In this document: positions 1 to 11,787 of the stretch, piece after piece
How the letters are laid out: every line of letters begins with the position of its first letter
Numbering within the stretch: the stretch's first letter is position 1
Origin: Mycogone perniciosa
Taxonomy: Eukaryota > Ascomycota > Sordariomycetes > Hypocreales > Hypocreaceae
DNA: 64,000 nt
NCBI GenBank assembly: GCA_025331125.1
Contig: JAOALB010000007.1
Location: 1-64,000 of the forward strand
Direction: 5' to 3'
The notes under the pieces: generated by a model
What the model saw: the letters and a program-made list of their open reading frames with translations, nothing else
Told to the model about the DNA's origin: nothing
Databases searched by the model: none
Position numbers and translations under genes: made by a program

Positions 1-388
1 AAATGGTATGTACATGAGAAGGTTCAGTGAATATGAGGCGTGAATAGCCGATTGTCTGTCTGGTTTGGTTTACATACCTTTTGGTAGGTATGCAACCAGC
101 AGGCAGCTATTCTTAGGCATTTAGCGCTGGGGTTCAGTACAAGTACTGAGTACTGAGGCTTGGGTACTATCTTCAGAAGGCTGTCCGTTCAATGGACCCC
201 TCTATTGGTCGACTACTGCGCCCAAACTTAAGTGGGGCCCAATTGAATCACCGCCGACTTACAACACCTCACAGCATTTCATATCTATTAGATAACCTCC
301 TTTTGCAGTCCCTCGTCTCCATGCCAACTTTTTCTACAGGAAAACACAATAAATAAATAACATATCCAGTCCAATTCGATTCGATTCA
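1..388. other. Left edge, upstream of the ERG26-like gene
   Basis: No gene is visible. The last 100 bases before the ATG are A/T- and C-rich, as expected of a fungal 5' leader. No recognised regulatory site. Confidence 0.5.
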
Positions 389-1575
389 ATGGCTAGCGAA
401 CAAAAGCGCGGCAACCTGGGCAAGGTCCTCGTCATCGGCGGCAATGGCTTTCTGGGCCACCACATCGTCAACCAGGCACTCTCTTCGTGGAACACCGTCT
501 CCGTCACGTCCATAGACCTGCACTGCACGAGGAACGTCAACAAGGACGCTGCCTACCACGAGTGCGACATCACCGACGAGCCCAAGTTGACAGAACTCTT
601 CCAGAAGCTCAGACCCGACGTCGTCATTCATACTGCTTCCCCCGTCGCCAGCGGCGATAGCAAGGTCGCCAAGGACCTTTTCCGCAAGGTCAACGTTCAT
701 GGCACGAGCGCAGTCATTGAGGCCTGCCAGAAGTCTGGCGTCAAGGCCCTGGTGTATACCAGCTCTGCCAGTGTCATTAGCGACAACGAGAACGACCTGT
801 ACAATGCCGACGAGCGGTGGCCGGTGATCAGGGGAGCTCAGCAGAATGAATACTACTCCGAGACCAAGGTACGTCGCACACCCATCCATTCATGCCCTCC
901 ACACACAAGCATCTCGCTAACGCTCCATCCTTTCAGGCCGCCGCCGAAGAACTCGTCATCAAAGCCAACCGTCAAGAACCCTCCAAACTCCTCACCACCT
1001 CCCTCCGTCCCGCCGGCATCTTCGGCGAAGGCGACGTTCAAACCCTCGCCGGCCTGCTCAGAGCCTACCACGGCGGCAAGTCAAACGTTCAACTCGGCGA
1101 CAACACAAACATCTTCGACTTCACCTACGTCGGCAACGTCGCCCACGCACATCTCCTCGCCGCGCGCCTGCTCCTCGCCACTGCCGCTTCCCCCACCGTA
1201 CCCCTCGATCTCGAGCGTGTTGACGGCGAGGTCTTCTTCATCACCAACGACTCGCCAGTTTACTTTTGGGATTTCGCGAGGGCCGTGTGGCGCGCCGCCG
1301 GGAATGAGAAAGGTACAGAGGGCGTGTGGATCTTGTCTAGGGGTGTGAGTCTTGTTGTTGGCTCGGCGAGCGAGGTTTTCTTTAGTATCATTGGAAAGCC
1401 CCCAACTTTTACAAAGCTGAGGGCTACGATATCTACCATGACGCGATATTACAACATCAACAAGGCCAAGCGCGTCTTGCGGTATGAGCCTCTCTGGACA
1501 CTACAAGAAGGTATCAATAGGGGTGTTGGGTGGTTCCTAGAGCAGGATAAGGCTGCCGCCGCCAAGGCGCAATAA
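389..1575 (+). CDS. ERG26: Sterol-4-alpha-carboxylate 3-dehydrogenase (decarboxylating), ERG26-type
   Basis: Two exons, 389-868 and 937-1575, joined across a phase-0 GT-AG intron, give 372 residues. The enzyme belongs to the 3-beta-hydroxysteroid dehydrogenase / extended SDR family. In ergosterol synthesis it oxidises the C3 hydroxyl with loss of the C4 carboxyl group, working with ERG25 and ERG27 at the ER. Visible signs are the N-terminal dinucleotide-binding motif GGNGFLG (about residue 18), the HTASP strand, the catalytic pair in YSETK (the intron follows this Lys directly), LRPAGIFGEGD after the intron, and the NIFDFTYVGNVAHAH motif typical of ERG26. A hydrophobic stretch lies in the last third (WILSRGVSLVVGSASEVFF), in line with membrane association. 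The length fits the family. The start is the first in-frame ATG, after an A/T-rich leader. Confidence 0.93.
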
Positions 1576-1953
1576 GCGGTAAACCCGAAGACATGGATGG
1601 ACATAAGAAGAGACGCTTTGAAGAGAAAGTCGGACGTTAATGGAAAAGAGATCTTTCACGGCATATGAACGCATGGTAGATATACAGACTTTAGTGTTAA
1701 TAATTCGGGTCATTCACAACCCCTTTTCAAACTTATATACTGACAAAATCGATATGAATGAATGAATGGTGCCCTCTTTTTATAATTCATCTTGACGACC
1801 TGCTCTTCATATACTACATCTTTCAATACAACTCTCCTCTCTTTGTGCATTTACCTACAACAGGAGTTCAAAATCCCCCTGCAAAGAAAAGATCGGAATG
1901 TTCAATTCCTCTCTTTCTATATCTTTCGTCTCCCATATTTCACACACCCTCCA

Positions 1954-2004
<51 letters not shown>

Positions 2005-2749
2005 CCCTTTACAAAAGAGAAACACGACCAAGAGAAGAAGAACCCAAATTTCCCATCCCGTGATCCTTTCCATCTGTCCTCCCTATTTTTTCGCCCGTAT
2101 CAATCAATCCTTTCAAAAAAAAAAACCAAACAAAACACAAAATCAACATTTGTCTCTTTTATGCTCCCCCTTTCATTCCACACACAAATACAGGTCCCCT
2201 CCAAGCAAACAAAAAACCCAATGAGCCCAATGAGCTCGCACGCGATGTCGCGCTTGCTTGCGATCAACTACTCCAACAACTCGGGGATATATAAAGGAGT
2301 TCTTGTCTTGGCCGACCTGATACCGTTTCATGAACAAAAGAAGCTTGAGCCTCCTGAAATTTTTCGGTTCTGAGCCACCCTCGCATATATAAGAACAAAG
2401 CAACAACATTTTTGGGAAAACAGCCAGCTTCCTCGCGTCAGAAGTAGATGGGACACAAGAGGAGAAGCCAAAGCAGGCGAAAAAAAAGGAAGAAAAAAAG
2501 ATCAACGGATCAACGAAGGAAGAACTATCACCAGGACCATCGTACCGAGCGTTAATGAATTTCGGTCTTTTCTTGCTTTGCAACCAGAAAAAATCGAAAA
2601 CAAAATGGACAAAGAAACGATGAAACGCCGCAAAAAATGCTTTGAAATTTCCGCATCATGTCTCCTACAAGAGGACAATACAAAATATATAGCACCGGTA
2701 TCTGGCCGGAGTTGCAGAAACGAGAGGAAGAAAAAACGTTGGCTAAAAA
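1576..2749. other. Intergenic region with pyrimidine tracts
   Basis: This lies between the ends of two convergent genes. Open frames here are low-complexity and overlap the CT tract, so they are not credible genes. From about 2100 the plus strand is A-rich. Nothing else is recognised. Confidence 0.6.
1955..2007. repeat. CT/GA microsatellite
   Basis: An almost perfect run of CT dinucleotides, broken in its second half by CTTT units, then passing into a general pyrimidine-rich stretch. It lies about 380 bp past the stop of the ERG26-like gene. Confidence 0.95.
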
Positions 2750-5700
2750 TCACAACGGGTTGCCAACGCCCACTCCGCCGCCATGGCGTCCCCAAGCGGA
2801 ATTCCGCCATTCTCCACGCTGGTTCTGTTCAGGGTTCTCCATGTGGTTCTCAGGAGGGTTAAATTGACCACCAGCGTTATATGGAGAAGGCTGATCCTCA
2901 GGGGCTCTAAACCTTGGGGGTGGCGGTGTTGCCGTCCCTGCATTTACGTAGGGAATTGGGGCATCTTGCATCGGCCGGACCGACCTCTCACCCTGCCAGA
3001 CGGAAGGGTCCGTCTCACCTCGCTTCGGTGGCGAGCGAGTTGAACTATCCTGTCGGTTATAGACCTCGCTCACCTCTTGAATAGGTAATTGTCCTCTTCG
3101 ATCTTGATAACGCTTTAGAAGATCCTTGGTTGAGATTTCGCCATTGTTGTTGAAGAGGTAGGGATCATTAAGAAAACTCAGAATCTCATCGGGGACCTAT
3201 GTGGTGGTTAGCATCAACTGCTACATATCGGGTAAATGGCCTACTCACCTGACACATCTCCTCAATGTTATCTGTAAGCATCTCTACCGCATCAATGACA
3301 TAGATAGCCTCGCTGTCCAGGGCCGGCGCCTTGGCGGCATTCGTCAGAATATTCGGCGCGATGACTGTCGCCAAGTTTCTAACGTCCATTTTAGATCCAA
3401 CCTCCTCGTCGAGCTGATGGAATGATCCAGCCCATTTGAGGAATGTGAGAAGAATTTCCAGACAATCTCGGTGGCTCTTGGGGAGGAGACACCAAGTCAT
3501 ATGTAGACAATGCAACCTCTTCACGGGGTCCTGGATTTTGGCGCCGCTGATCCAAAGTCTGTACAGCTTGTGGGTCATTAGAGGATCGGGAAGGTCTCGC
3601 AGGTATCGCTTCAAAACCGCGGCCAGCTGCACCACTGGCTGCTCCATGAAGTTGACAGTATCACACCCTTCAGCATTGATCTTATCCACGAGGGCTTGCT
3701 GCTTCTTGATGTTGCCATTCTTGCGGAATACACCCTCGACGGAAAGATCCATCTTGCGCATCGATGAAATAATGTCGTCGACGATTGCCGGAATGCGCAG
3801 AGTGCCAGGTCCCACGCCGTCAGTCGAGTCAGCACCATCACGCTCAATAATGACTTCCAACGGCACACAAAAGACACCCTTTTTCTTGACATTCTTGCTC
3901 TTGTCGTTCTTGAATGCCTTGCCCAGGTTCTTCCAGAAGGTAGGCTGTTTCCTCGACTCGATGAAGCCCAGTAGTTCTTCAAGAGTGAAGTCTTGTTCAA
4001 CCAAGGGGTGCATAGTCAACACAGCAAGATGGCGGACATTGAAATACTCGAGCCCAGACAGTTCGGGGAAGAATTTCCTGCCTACCCGACCTGCCATCAG
4101 ATGATCGCCCCCCCGCAATTCCCGATCTCTGCCGACTGATTGTGTCCTTGCATGGCTGGTGCCCAGACTGAGATCCGCAGTGCCAGTCCGGAACGGATCG
4201 TGGTGTGGCATTCGGTCTCGTTGTTGCTGCTGCTCACGAGATTGTTCGACGGCCACAATACGGGGAATGTCGTCCAAAGTAATGGCGTCATTTTGTCCAA
4301 ACATTTGATCAGTCGATCCTTGGGTTGTATCCTCGCCCCCTGATGAGGCAGGACGAGGGGACCGGCCATCTGCGTCCATAACCCGAGATGTTCTGGCATG
4401 TCTGACGCTAGACGACAGGTGACGGTCGAGTCGTGTGCTTCGTAATCTCCGGACCTCGTTAAGGGTGGTTTCGTACGTTGATTCTCGGCGACGGTCTCGA
4501 TCATCGCCAACTCCATATGATCTTGAGCGCGAGTCCGAGGTAAGTGTGGGTGGATCAGTAGAGGCAGCATTTCCGTCAGCTGAAGCAGAACCATTGATGC
4601 CTTGGTCTTTGCCAGATGTTAGTGCACCATTGCTCCTTAGAATGTCCAAAAGCCTAGCCAACGCGACTTTGAGGAGGAAAACGTATTGCTGGAGCTTCGT
4701 GACGTGGTCAAAAGGTGTGTGGCCATCTGTGTTGGTCCCGATACACTTGGTGCAAAAAGTCTTGCGCTCAAGAGTGTTGTAGCGAGCATCATCCAAGGAA
4801 CGACCAAGGTCTCGTCCGCAGCGGGTGCACTTAACACAAGTGAGGTGCCACCTCATACCACCGGTTTTGGCGCATTCATCCTCAACCGACCTGCCACACA
4901 GGGCACAGTGATCTGAGTCTTTGGCTGAGAGTCGTGTGCCGCCCATGGTGACTTGCAGGAGTCCTTCGTCACCTTTGAAGGTCTCAAAGTCATTCAAGTC
5001 GTCCAGGAATTGGTGAAGACCGTCGCTGGAACTTGAGTCTCGTTCTAACCGGAGCGCACCTTGGAGGCAGATCCGTATTAACAGTTTAAGATAGTGGGCA
5101 AGACCGGTAACGAGCGACAAGAGTTCTTGTGTGACGCCGAGCTTGCGACTTCCACCGTCCTGGGTCTTAGAAAGTAATGAAAAGAAGGCAACAATCTTCT
5201 TGCAAAGAAGTTTGGCCTCTCGCCCATATGACATGCCTATAAACCTAAATTAGGATTTAGCTCAATGACAGCGCAAGTTAAACATACCCTTTTCATTGTG
5301 GCGGATGACTGAGCGGTCAAGCCTATCTGCAGACTGAAATAAGATTTCAACATGCCAGATGAAGCGCTTAGCAACCAGCACGCCGTCGACATAAGACGCA
5401 TTGCTAACATGGAGCAGCATGTCGGAGATGCACGCAGCGGATGACTCCTCGAACGTCGAGAGGACACTCCATATTCGGAAGACTTTATCTTCCATACGCT
5501 CCTCCTCTTCGCGGATGTGATCCCTGTTGACCTCCTGGGGCCCAGCGGGCTCATTCAAAATCTCAGGCGTCTCGGTCGGTTGTGCGAGGCGCACATTCCA
5601 GAATTTATGTATCATGTAACATTCGGGATGCCAATGTTGGTTTTGTCCATTGCGGAAGATCTCAACAAATTGCTTCAAGATGGCGGTCTGGCAGCCATTG

Positions 5701-6426
5701 CACCGCTGCGCGAACTGAGTCGAATAATGGTAATGGCAGTAAACATGTCCGTCGTGCTCGTAGTAACTGTCCTGGGCACCGAATACAGTCGAACATAGCG
5801 AGCAGGTAAAATGATCAACGTGGTACTTTCGCTCGAGAGCTGTTATGTACGACCCGCGTAGTGCTCCACCGCATTGGTAGCATAAGAGGCCGAGCCGTCG
5901 GAAGTAATCTGTTTCGCAAAGCGGATATTGTCCCTCTCCATTCTCGTCCTCCGCCGGGAAGAACTTGGAGGCCACGATTTCGCCGCAGTCCTGTCAGGTA
6001 ATGTTAGCGTCGCCCAGGTCAGAGGGATGGAGCGGGGAACATGGAAAAGGGGGGCGGTACTCGGCACTTGAAGCAATCCAGATGAAATGTCCCATCCAAA
6101 GCCCGAACAAACTGCCCCGTCAATTGCAAACCGCATTTCTTGCAAACTCTCGTCTGGCCACTTGCCGACCGTCCGTTTCTTTGTCGCGATCGGTTCCTCT
6201 CAACACTCTTGCGGGGTTCCTCAGTCCATCCAGCGGGAGGCGGTAAGGAGCCGCCAGATCCCGCCGGCTTGGGCCTATACAGGTTGTCTGGTGTTTTTGA
6301 ACCCCCGTTCTGCCAATTCTTGTCCGCGTAGCCGGCGTCTACGCCAGGGTAGTCGTTTGGGTGGTCACCAGAATAATCCCCCTGGGGGACGTCCGCAGGG
6401 GGTCCATTGCCGTGGTCCGACGCCAT
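2750..6426 (-). CDS. LRG1: LIM-domain Rho GTPase-activating protein (LRG1 type)
   Basis: Four exons on the minus strand (6061-6426, 5288-5990, 3249-5236, 2750-3196) join in frame to 1167 residues. Three LIM zinc-binding domains are seen: one starting near residue 95 (CKKCG, HLDCFKC, DCGE across the first intron), a second directly after it (CYQCG, HVDHFTCSLC, CHYHY), and a third near residue 465 (CALCG, HLTCVKCTRC, CTKC). The C-terminal RhoGAP domain carries the expected arginine finger in GVFRKNGN (Arg861) and the PLMT/NLATVIAPN segment. LRG1 proteins accelerate GTP hydrolysis by Rho1 and so restrain cell-wall glucan synthesis and polar tip growth. RGA1/RGA2-type GAPs have only two LIM domains, so LRG1 fits better. 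The tail after the GAP domain is Pro-rich and disordered. All three introns are GT-AG with normal sites. Confidence 0.94.
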
Positions 6427-8039
6427 CGCTACAGATAATCCAACGCGCTCCTCCTATGCGTGTTATCCCCCTCCTGGCCAAGGACTAGTGAGCTATGTGG
6501 TCGCCCCGTCTCAACGCCAGGTGTCTAGCAGTCGTCGGCGAGGGGCTCGAGCAGTGACCGGCATCAGCTGGGGCGGGTTCTTGTAGCCAGTATTGACACC
6601 AATTGGCAACGACACCTCGGCCTGGGGGAGTATGATGCGCGGTAACGTAGCTCGAGTGGTTCGCGGCCCAGGGAAGGGAACAGTCGGTGTTCGCGTGACA
6701 GCCCAACAGCGGCCGGTCAGTGCTGCTTGGGACTGGGGGTCGGGTAGCGGGAGTAGCTCGTCGAGGGTCGTGAAGCGATGCTGCAGAGGAAGACTAGAAC
6801 CGAGTAGCATGCGAGGCGGGAACATGTAGGGGAGAACAGGAATGATGGAGAATGAGACGGACAACGGGACGGGACGAGGGGAACGAGGGTGGGTTCCAAC
6901 ACAATGTGGGTAGTAGTAGAAGAGACGAGGTGCGAGTATGGATGGCGATGTTGGTGGTGGTAAATTACCAGGGAGCAGCCGGCAGAGTCCGTAGCAGAGA
7001 GCTGGACTGACTGGCTGTCGCTCCGCCTGGAAGTTGTTGGACTTCCGGGATTTTGGGGGACTGTCGGGGGGTGGGCAGCTGCTGACAGGCGCGTGGAGCG
7101 CTGTGGTTTTGGGCGCTTCTTAGTTTACTGCTAATTTCCAGGTCGCCTCGCCGCTGTTCTGCAGCTGCTGGTTTGGTTCGGGTCAGGCTGTGAGGTTGTT
7201 TGTTGGGTACCGGTCTGTCTGGCTCTCAATGGCGCTGGAACGGCATGTGTACAGCAGTAGCACTCGTATTGATGCCAATTCAGGGCGCAATACAGGCAAT
7301 CAGGGGGAGGGGGGGAAAAGTACTCGCGTTTACGGCGATACTATTTACATCCCATGTCCTCCAGGAATGTTTACGAGCATGATCGACAACCTTTTTTTTA
7401 GGCCAAGCTATCACATCATCTGGAAAAAGAGGGGAGCTCAACTCGTAATCGACTCTCTTGTTCAAGTCGTTGCATTATTTAGGATTCGTCTTAGAGTCCA
7501 AAGTAGTAGTATTATGCTCATGAGTATCAGCCCCATTTGCTGAGAGGCGGTTCTGTCAGGGGCAACCATCACAGCCCGGCTTGTCGTTGTCGCCTCAGGC
7601 GTCATCAGGTTTTCCGAGTCTTGCTCCAGCAAAACATTCCGTCACGTGTGTTCACTCGTTTGCTTGGCATTTCGTCCTTTTCCGAGTTTCAACATGGCGA
7701 TCGTCGCCAGTGACGCACAGCTGAATAAAAAACCTCCACCTCAAAGGAGAACCGCCAGCAACGATGGTCTAACACTGCCATTCCTACAGGAACGACGACG
7801 CCTACTTCGTACACAAAGCACAACTAAACTATGGTAGAACACCATCAAACTTTATTAACATACTTCGTACTTTGTTTGGATGATGATATCAACAAGCCAA
7901 CCTACCGAGCTATACACAAAAGGTAGTAAGTAGCACCGCTAGTACCACGACTAATCATACAAGTACAGATTGTCCGGGCCATTTTCATTTCCCCGTATTG
8001 CAAAACATCCCCCCCTGTCTCGTGTCTCTTATTTTTAGA
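6427..8039. other. Intergenic region upstream of LRG1
   Basis: About 1.6 kb without a supportable gene. It probably holds the promoter and leader of LRG1 at its left and the 3' end of the hydrolase-like gene at its right. Two TACTTCGTA motifs lie near 7803 and 7861. No RNA gene was recognised. Confidence 0.5.
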
Positions 8040-9685
8040 TTAACGACGCACCAGCTGCTTGAGCCGCTTCTCAATCTTGTCCCGCCCCTCCAGCGTCCGC
8101 CATACCTCGTGAGGTGCCTCGTCGACAATATCCCAGTTTTCCAGCTTATCAGTCAGCCCTGTCAAATCCCTCTGTTTCTTTGCCCACAAGTCGCTGTTCT
8201 TGACCTCCTGACCGGAGCTAACCACCACCAAAGGCGTGCCCTTTTCCTGTATCTGCCGGCTGCTCTCCACATCTCTCTTTGTGAAAGAGTTGAGCACCAG
8301 GTTTTCCTGAAGTTTGGCAAAGATAAACTTGCCAGTCTGTGGTGCCGATCGCCCGTAAATCCGGTCACTACTGGTTCGCCGCCTGAAGATGGCTCCAGGT
8401 ATGCGATCCAGACCAAGCGGCGATATCACGCCCCTCAGCCACAGCAGAAAGCCTCGACCAGGCGAACCAGCGGGGCCGAGTAGGTCCTCGTGTAGAGGGT
8501 CGATTAGCAGCAAGCCCTGGACATCGTGGCCATGACGGACTGAGAAGATGCGCGAATACAAAGTGCCGACTCCTGCGCTAGCCAACACCCATGGCCCCTC
8601 TTCACCAGCTTTGGCGAGAGCCTCGCTCAGAGCGTCCACGATAAAGCCAGCGGATGAGGGGGACGGCGCGGTATCAGACCACGCCATACCTGGACGATCT
8701 GCGAAGCAATAGCGGGAGATGGAGCCGTTATTGACAGCATTGTCTGCAAAACTCCATAGGCTGTTTTCGACTGGCCATTCGCCTCCTTCGAAGAGTACCG
8801 TTGTCACTTTTTTTCCATTCTCATTGGTCCTATTGCCGTTGCAGTACAGATGGATCTGGTACTTATCGCCATCAACCCAGTACAGCTTCCCTGGGGGCGC
8901 AAGCCCGGCATCCAAAGCCCTCAGGATGATAGTGAGGGTGATGAGAACAACAGCAATAACCATAATCACATGGCCGATTGTCGTTAGCAGAACAGCCACC
9001 CACTCGGTGAGTGTCCGTCTCGTCTCGGCGCGTCCAGTAAGTCGTTCCTCTTCTTCAGCCTTACCCCATTGGACGATTCTGTCCGTAGCCAGGGCCCAAA
9101 GACTCATGAGCAGCGCCCAGATGACACTGACAATGCCAACCCATCCTTCTTCGTAGCGGGTCTTTTGGACCGAAAGGATAAGAGTCATGTCGAGGGCAAG
9201 CAAGACCTATGATGGGAGTCAAGTCAACACATGAATGAGACTATCCAGAGCGAGGAGTCACTTACAGCCATGACAATGGCCAGGATTCTCTCGGCCTTGG
9301 ACGGCACGCGAAAGAAGATGAGGGCAAAAAGCATATTCGCCAGCGTCAAGCTAGCATAGCTAAAGGCAAAAAAGCAGCTTCCCCTGGTACTAAATCCCGG
9401 CGGAGTCGCAAATGCCGATGCCAACAGGATCACCCACCAGACAAAAGTCATGGCCGTGAAGAAAACGGTAAAGAGCCTCAGGGCCCGGATGCTCCACAGA
9501 TTGTACGGCGAAACAGCAGGGTCATCTGGGTTTAGAAACCCTCCGTTGGAATCGACCCGGTTGGGTAGGAGTCGGGTGTACTCATCCGGGGGCGGTTGTT
9601 GCTCGCCATTGGGGGCTTCCCGAGGAGTCTCCCGATGGGACACATCCTCATCGTCACCATTTTTGCCCTTGGAGAAGAGGGGCAT
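8040..9685 (-). CDS. Multi-pass membrane protein with alpha/beta-hydrolase-like C-terminal half
   Basis: Two exons (9266-9685, 8040-9206) give 528 residues. Residues 1-65 are polar. Six or so hydrophobic segments follow, separated by short loops; one loop is highly charged (GKAEEEERLTGRAETRR). After the last segment comes an outside or lumenal-type domain of about 290 residues with the ordering of an alpha/beta hydrolase: VTTVLFEGG, YCFADRPGMAWSD, then WVLASAGVGTLYSRIF where GxSxG would be expected, then LLLIDPLHEDLL. The nucleophile elbow reads ASAGVG rather than GxSxG, so catalysis is doubtful. The family is familiar as uncharacterised fungal integral membrane proteins; I cannot give a substrate. 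The intron is a clean GT-AG in phase 0 (GTAAGT donor). Confidence 0.8.
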
Positions 9686-10626
9686 CGTGGAAACAGTGGC
9701 TGTGTCGGAAGAGTTCTCGATGTCTCTGAGAACACAGAATAACGTGGAGTGGTTTGCCTCACATTTATTTATTCAATAATTAGCCGCACAACAAGGGCGA
9801 GATTCATCTCACATAAAGGAACAACATGTGAGGTTGAAAGAGAGGGAAACAGAAACCCAACATTTTAGATTTTATGAACCACCTAGTCTCCTCATCACCA
9901 AGAAATCTTGCAACTGTCTTTGACCCTAGTTTATGTCATGTCAATCTCATCCGCTGCTTTCAACCCGTCACTTAAAAAACCGTCTACGTCATTGCACCTC
10001 GGTCCGACCAATCACCAACACCCAAACAGGGATGCCAAACCTTCGTCACCCTCCGCAAACCTGAACCTTCTCTCCGGATTCATCCTAGGTCGAGAACTCA
10101 TGCCTGGCTTTTCTTGTCACACGCTGGTCTAATGTAGTGGCGCCTTTTTATGTGAGGGGAGCAACTCGTCCGCAGCGCTGGGAACGGTTGGGTTGCTCAG
10201 AGGATCTTGGTGCGACGCCTTGCTTGTGCAACGGGTCACCATCAATCGTGGCAATGATGGCGAGCGCGGTCACGACATTCCAGGCATTGACGTATTTGCC
10301 TCAGCTGATGGGGTGGAAATACAGGATGATTTCCGCAAGAAGCAAGGTCTCATGAAGCAATGTGCGCCATTTCGTTCATTTCGTCTATCAAGCAATGCAA
10401 CACAGGGGGTATTATGGAGCAATAGCAAAGGTCGCCCCTCAACTCTGAAAACAAATTCCACCAAGTCTAATCGACTTTCTCACGCCATGTCGTTGCTCCG
10501 GTGCCATGAGCACCGCAAAATAATTCCTTGGAAAACAAGATAGCCAGTCCAGCCTGGATGAAAAGATACCCGGCACACAAAAGCCGGTTCCAACGCCAGT
10601 CATGCATTCGTAAAATCGACGACTCG
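9686..10626. other. Intergenic region
   Basis: About 940 bp between two minus-strand genes. The open frames present have no family resemblance. No repeat or RNA gene was recognised. Confidence 0.5.
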
Positions 10627-11787
10627 TCAATTATCCCAGGGAGCAATCAGATTAACCCCCTTTACACTCGGAACAGAAGAGAAGCCGCTAGACATAGATT
10701 GAGACCCGCGGCTATGTCTCACATATGACGGCCGTCTCTCCGCCGCTCGAAGTCTTTCCTTGAATGCCTTCTCGGGCGTCGGTCCTGAAGTAGAGGTGAT
10801 GGCGTTGGAAGGCACTTTTCCCAGCGGAACGTGCATTTTGGCTGCCGCCTGCGGGTCTTTGGGATCGACTCCGTGTTTCTTATAGGTCGCCTTCTTCTGT
10901 TCCTTCATCGCCTGTGCTGATGGTTCACTAGTCGTGAGCCAGCTCTTGACCTGTGACATCCATCCAGGCTTCCCAGAACGTTTCTTGTTACTCTTGGCCA
11001 CCAGATAATCCGCTCGAGGCTCCTCACTGCTCACTGACGGGGCGTAGTCGAACCTGGATTGGTTTGACGTAGCTCTTGACCTTGAGCTGGAGCTCGTGTC
11101 AACTGGCGCAATCGTTGCCATCGTGGTTATCCGTCTGGTTTGAGTTGGGGAAGCTAAAACGTGTCCTAGGTTGGTCAAGGTCAGATTTCTGTCAACCAGC
11201 GTATTCAAGCGAGCCTCTTGGCCTCCAGCTGCGCAAATGGATGCTGGTCGGTGGTTGATGGTGACGTCCTCAGAGACAAGCCCCGTCTCAATACTTTGAA
11301 GGAGGCTATGTGCTCCAAGGGAATGTCGATACGAACGAGAAAGCCTTCTAAAATGCTGGTCCGAGTTGGGCAAAGACGCGGCCGTACCTTCTCGCACCAT
11401 AAGGTGACTATTGATGGGAGACAATTGCACCGACTGGCGGGACCTTGTGAGGTTGAGTGAACTCCTCAAAGCGGTACGAGCGAGAAGCGGACTGCTATTA
11501 CCCACCTCTGAAGCGGCAGGATGCTATCCGCCGTACGCCCGAGTGGTTGATTGCCGACGCTGATTTGGTGTTGTTCTCCAAGAACTCTGTGAGTCGCCAG
11601 AGGGCGGAGAGCTGGTCGCAATAGGTCGCGATTTCAGGGCAACGGAAATGGGATATGAGAAGTTACGCAGCGCCGGTGTCCGTGGACTGTAGGGTGACGA
11701 TGATGTGAGTCGGGCTTCAGACTGATGTGAGAGGTTGGTAGGTGAAGATATCGCAGGCTCGGGCGATGGAGATGGAGATGCAGGCAT
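10627..11787 (-). CDS. Ser/Pro-rich conserved fungal protein, reading frame interrupted by one TAG
   Basis: One minus-strand frame runs from an ATG at 11787 to the TGA at 10627-10629, open apart from a TAG at 11524-11526. The N-terminal 87 codons are rich in Ser, Pro and Thr (SPYSPRTPALRNFSYP). The C-terminal 165 are the most protein-like part: KPGWMSQVKSWLTTSEPSAQ, then a basic stretch and DPQAAAKMHVPLGKVPSNAI, ending IAPWDN. No catalytic domain is seen; it is probably a disordered or scaffold protein of unknown role. The stop could lie in a very short intron: GTACGG at 11534 to TAATAG gives 42 nt and keeps frame, but lacks a clear branch site. It could equally be a nonsense mutation, or translation could begin downstream at the ATG of MATIAPVD. 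The C-terminal half is more certain than the start. Confidence 0.55.

Noticed and set aside
1758..2583. Several overlapping open frames around the CT tract
   Set aside because: They exist because a CT/GA repeat has no stops in any frame; the translated products are Leu/Ser or Arg/Glu strings.
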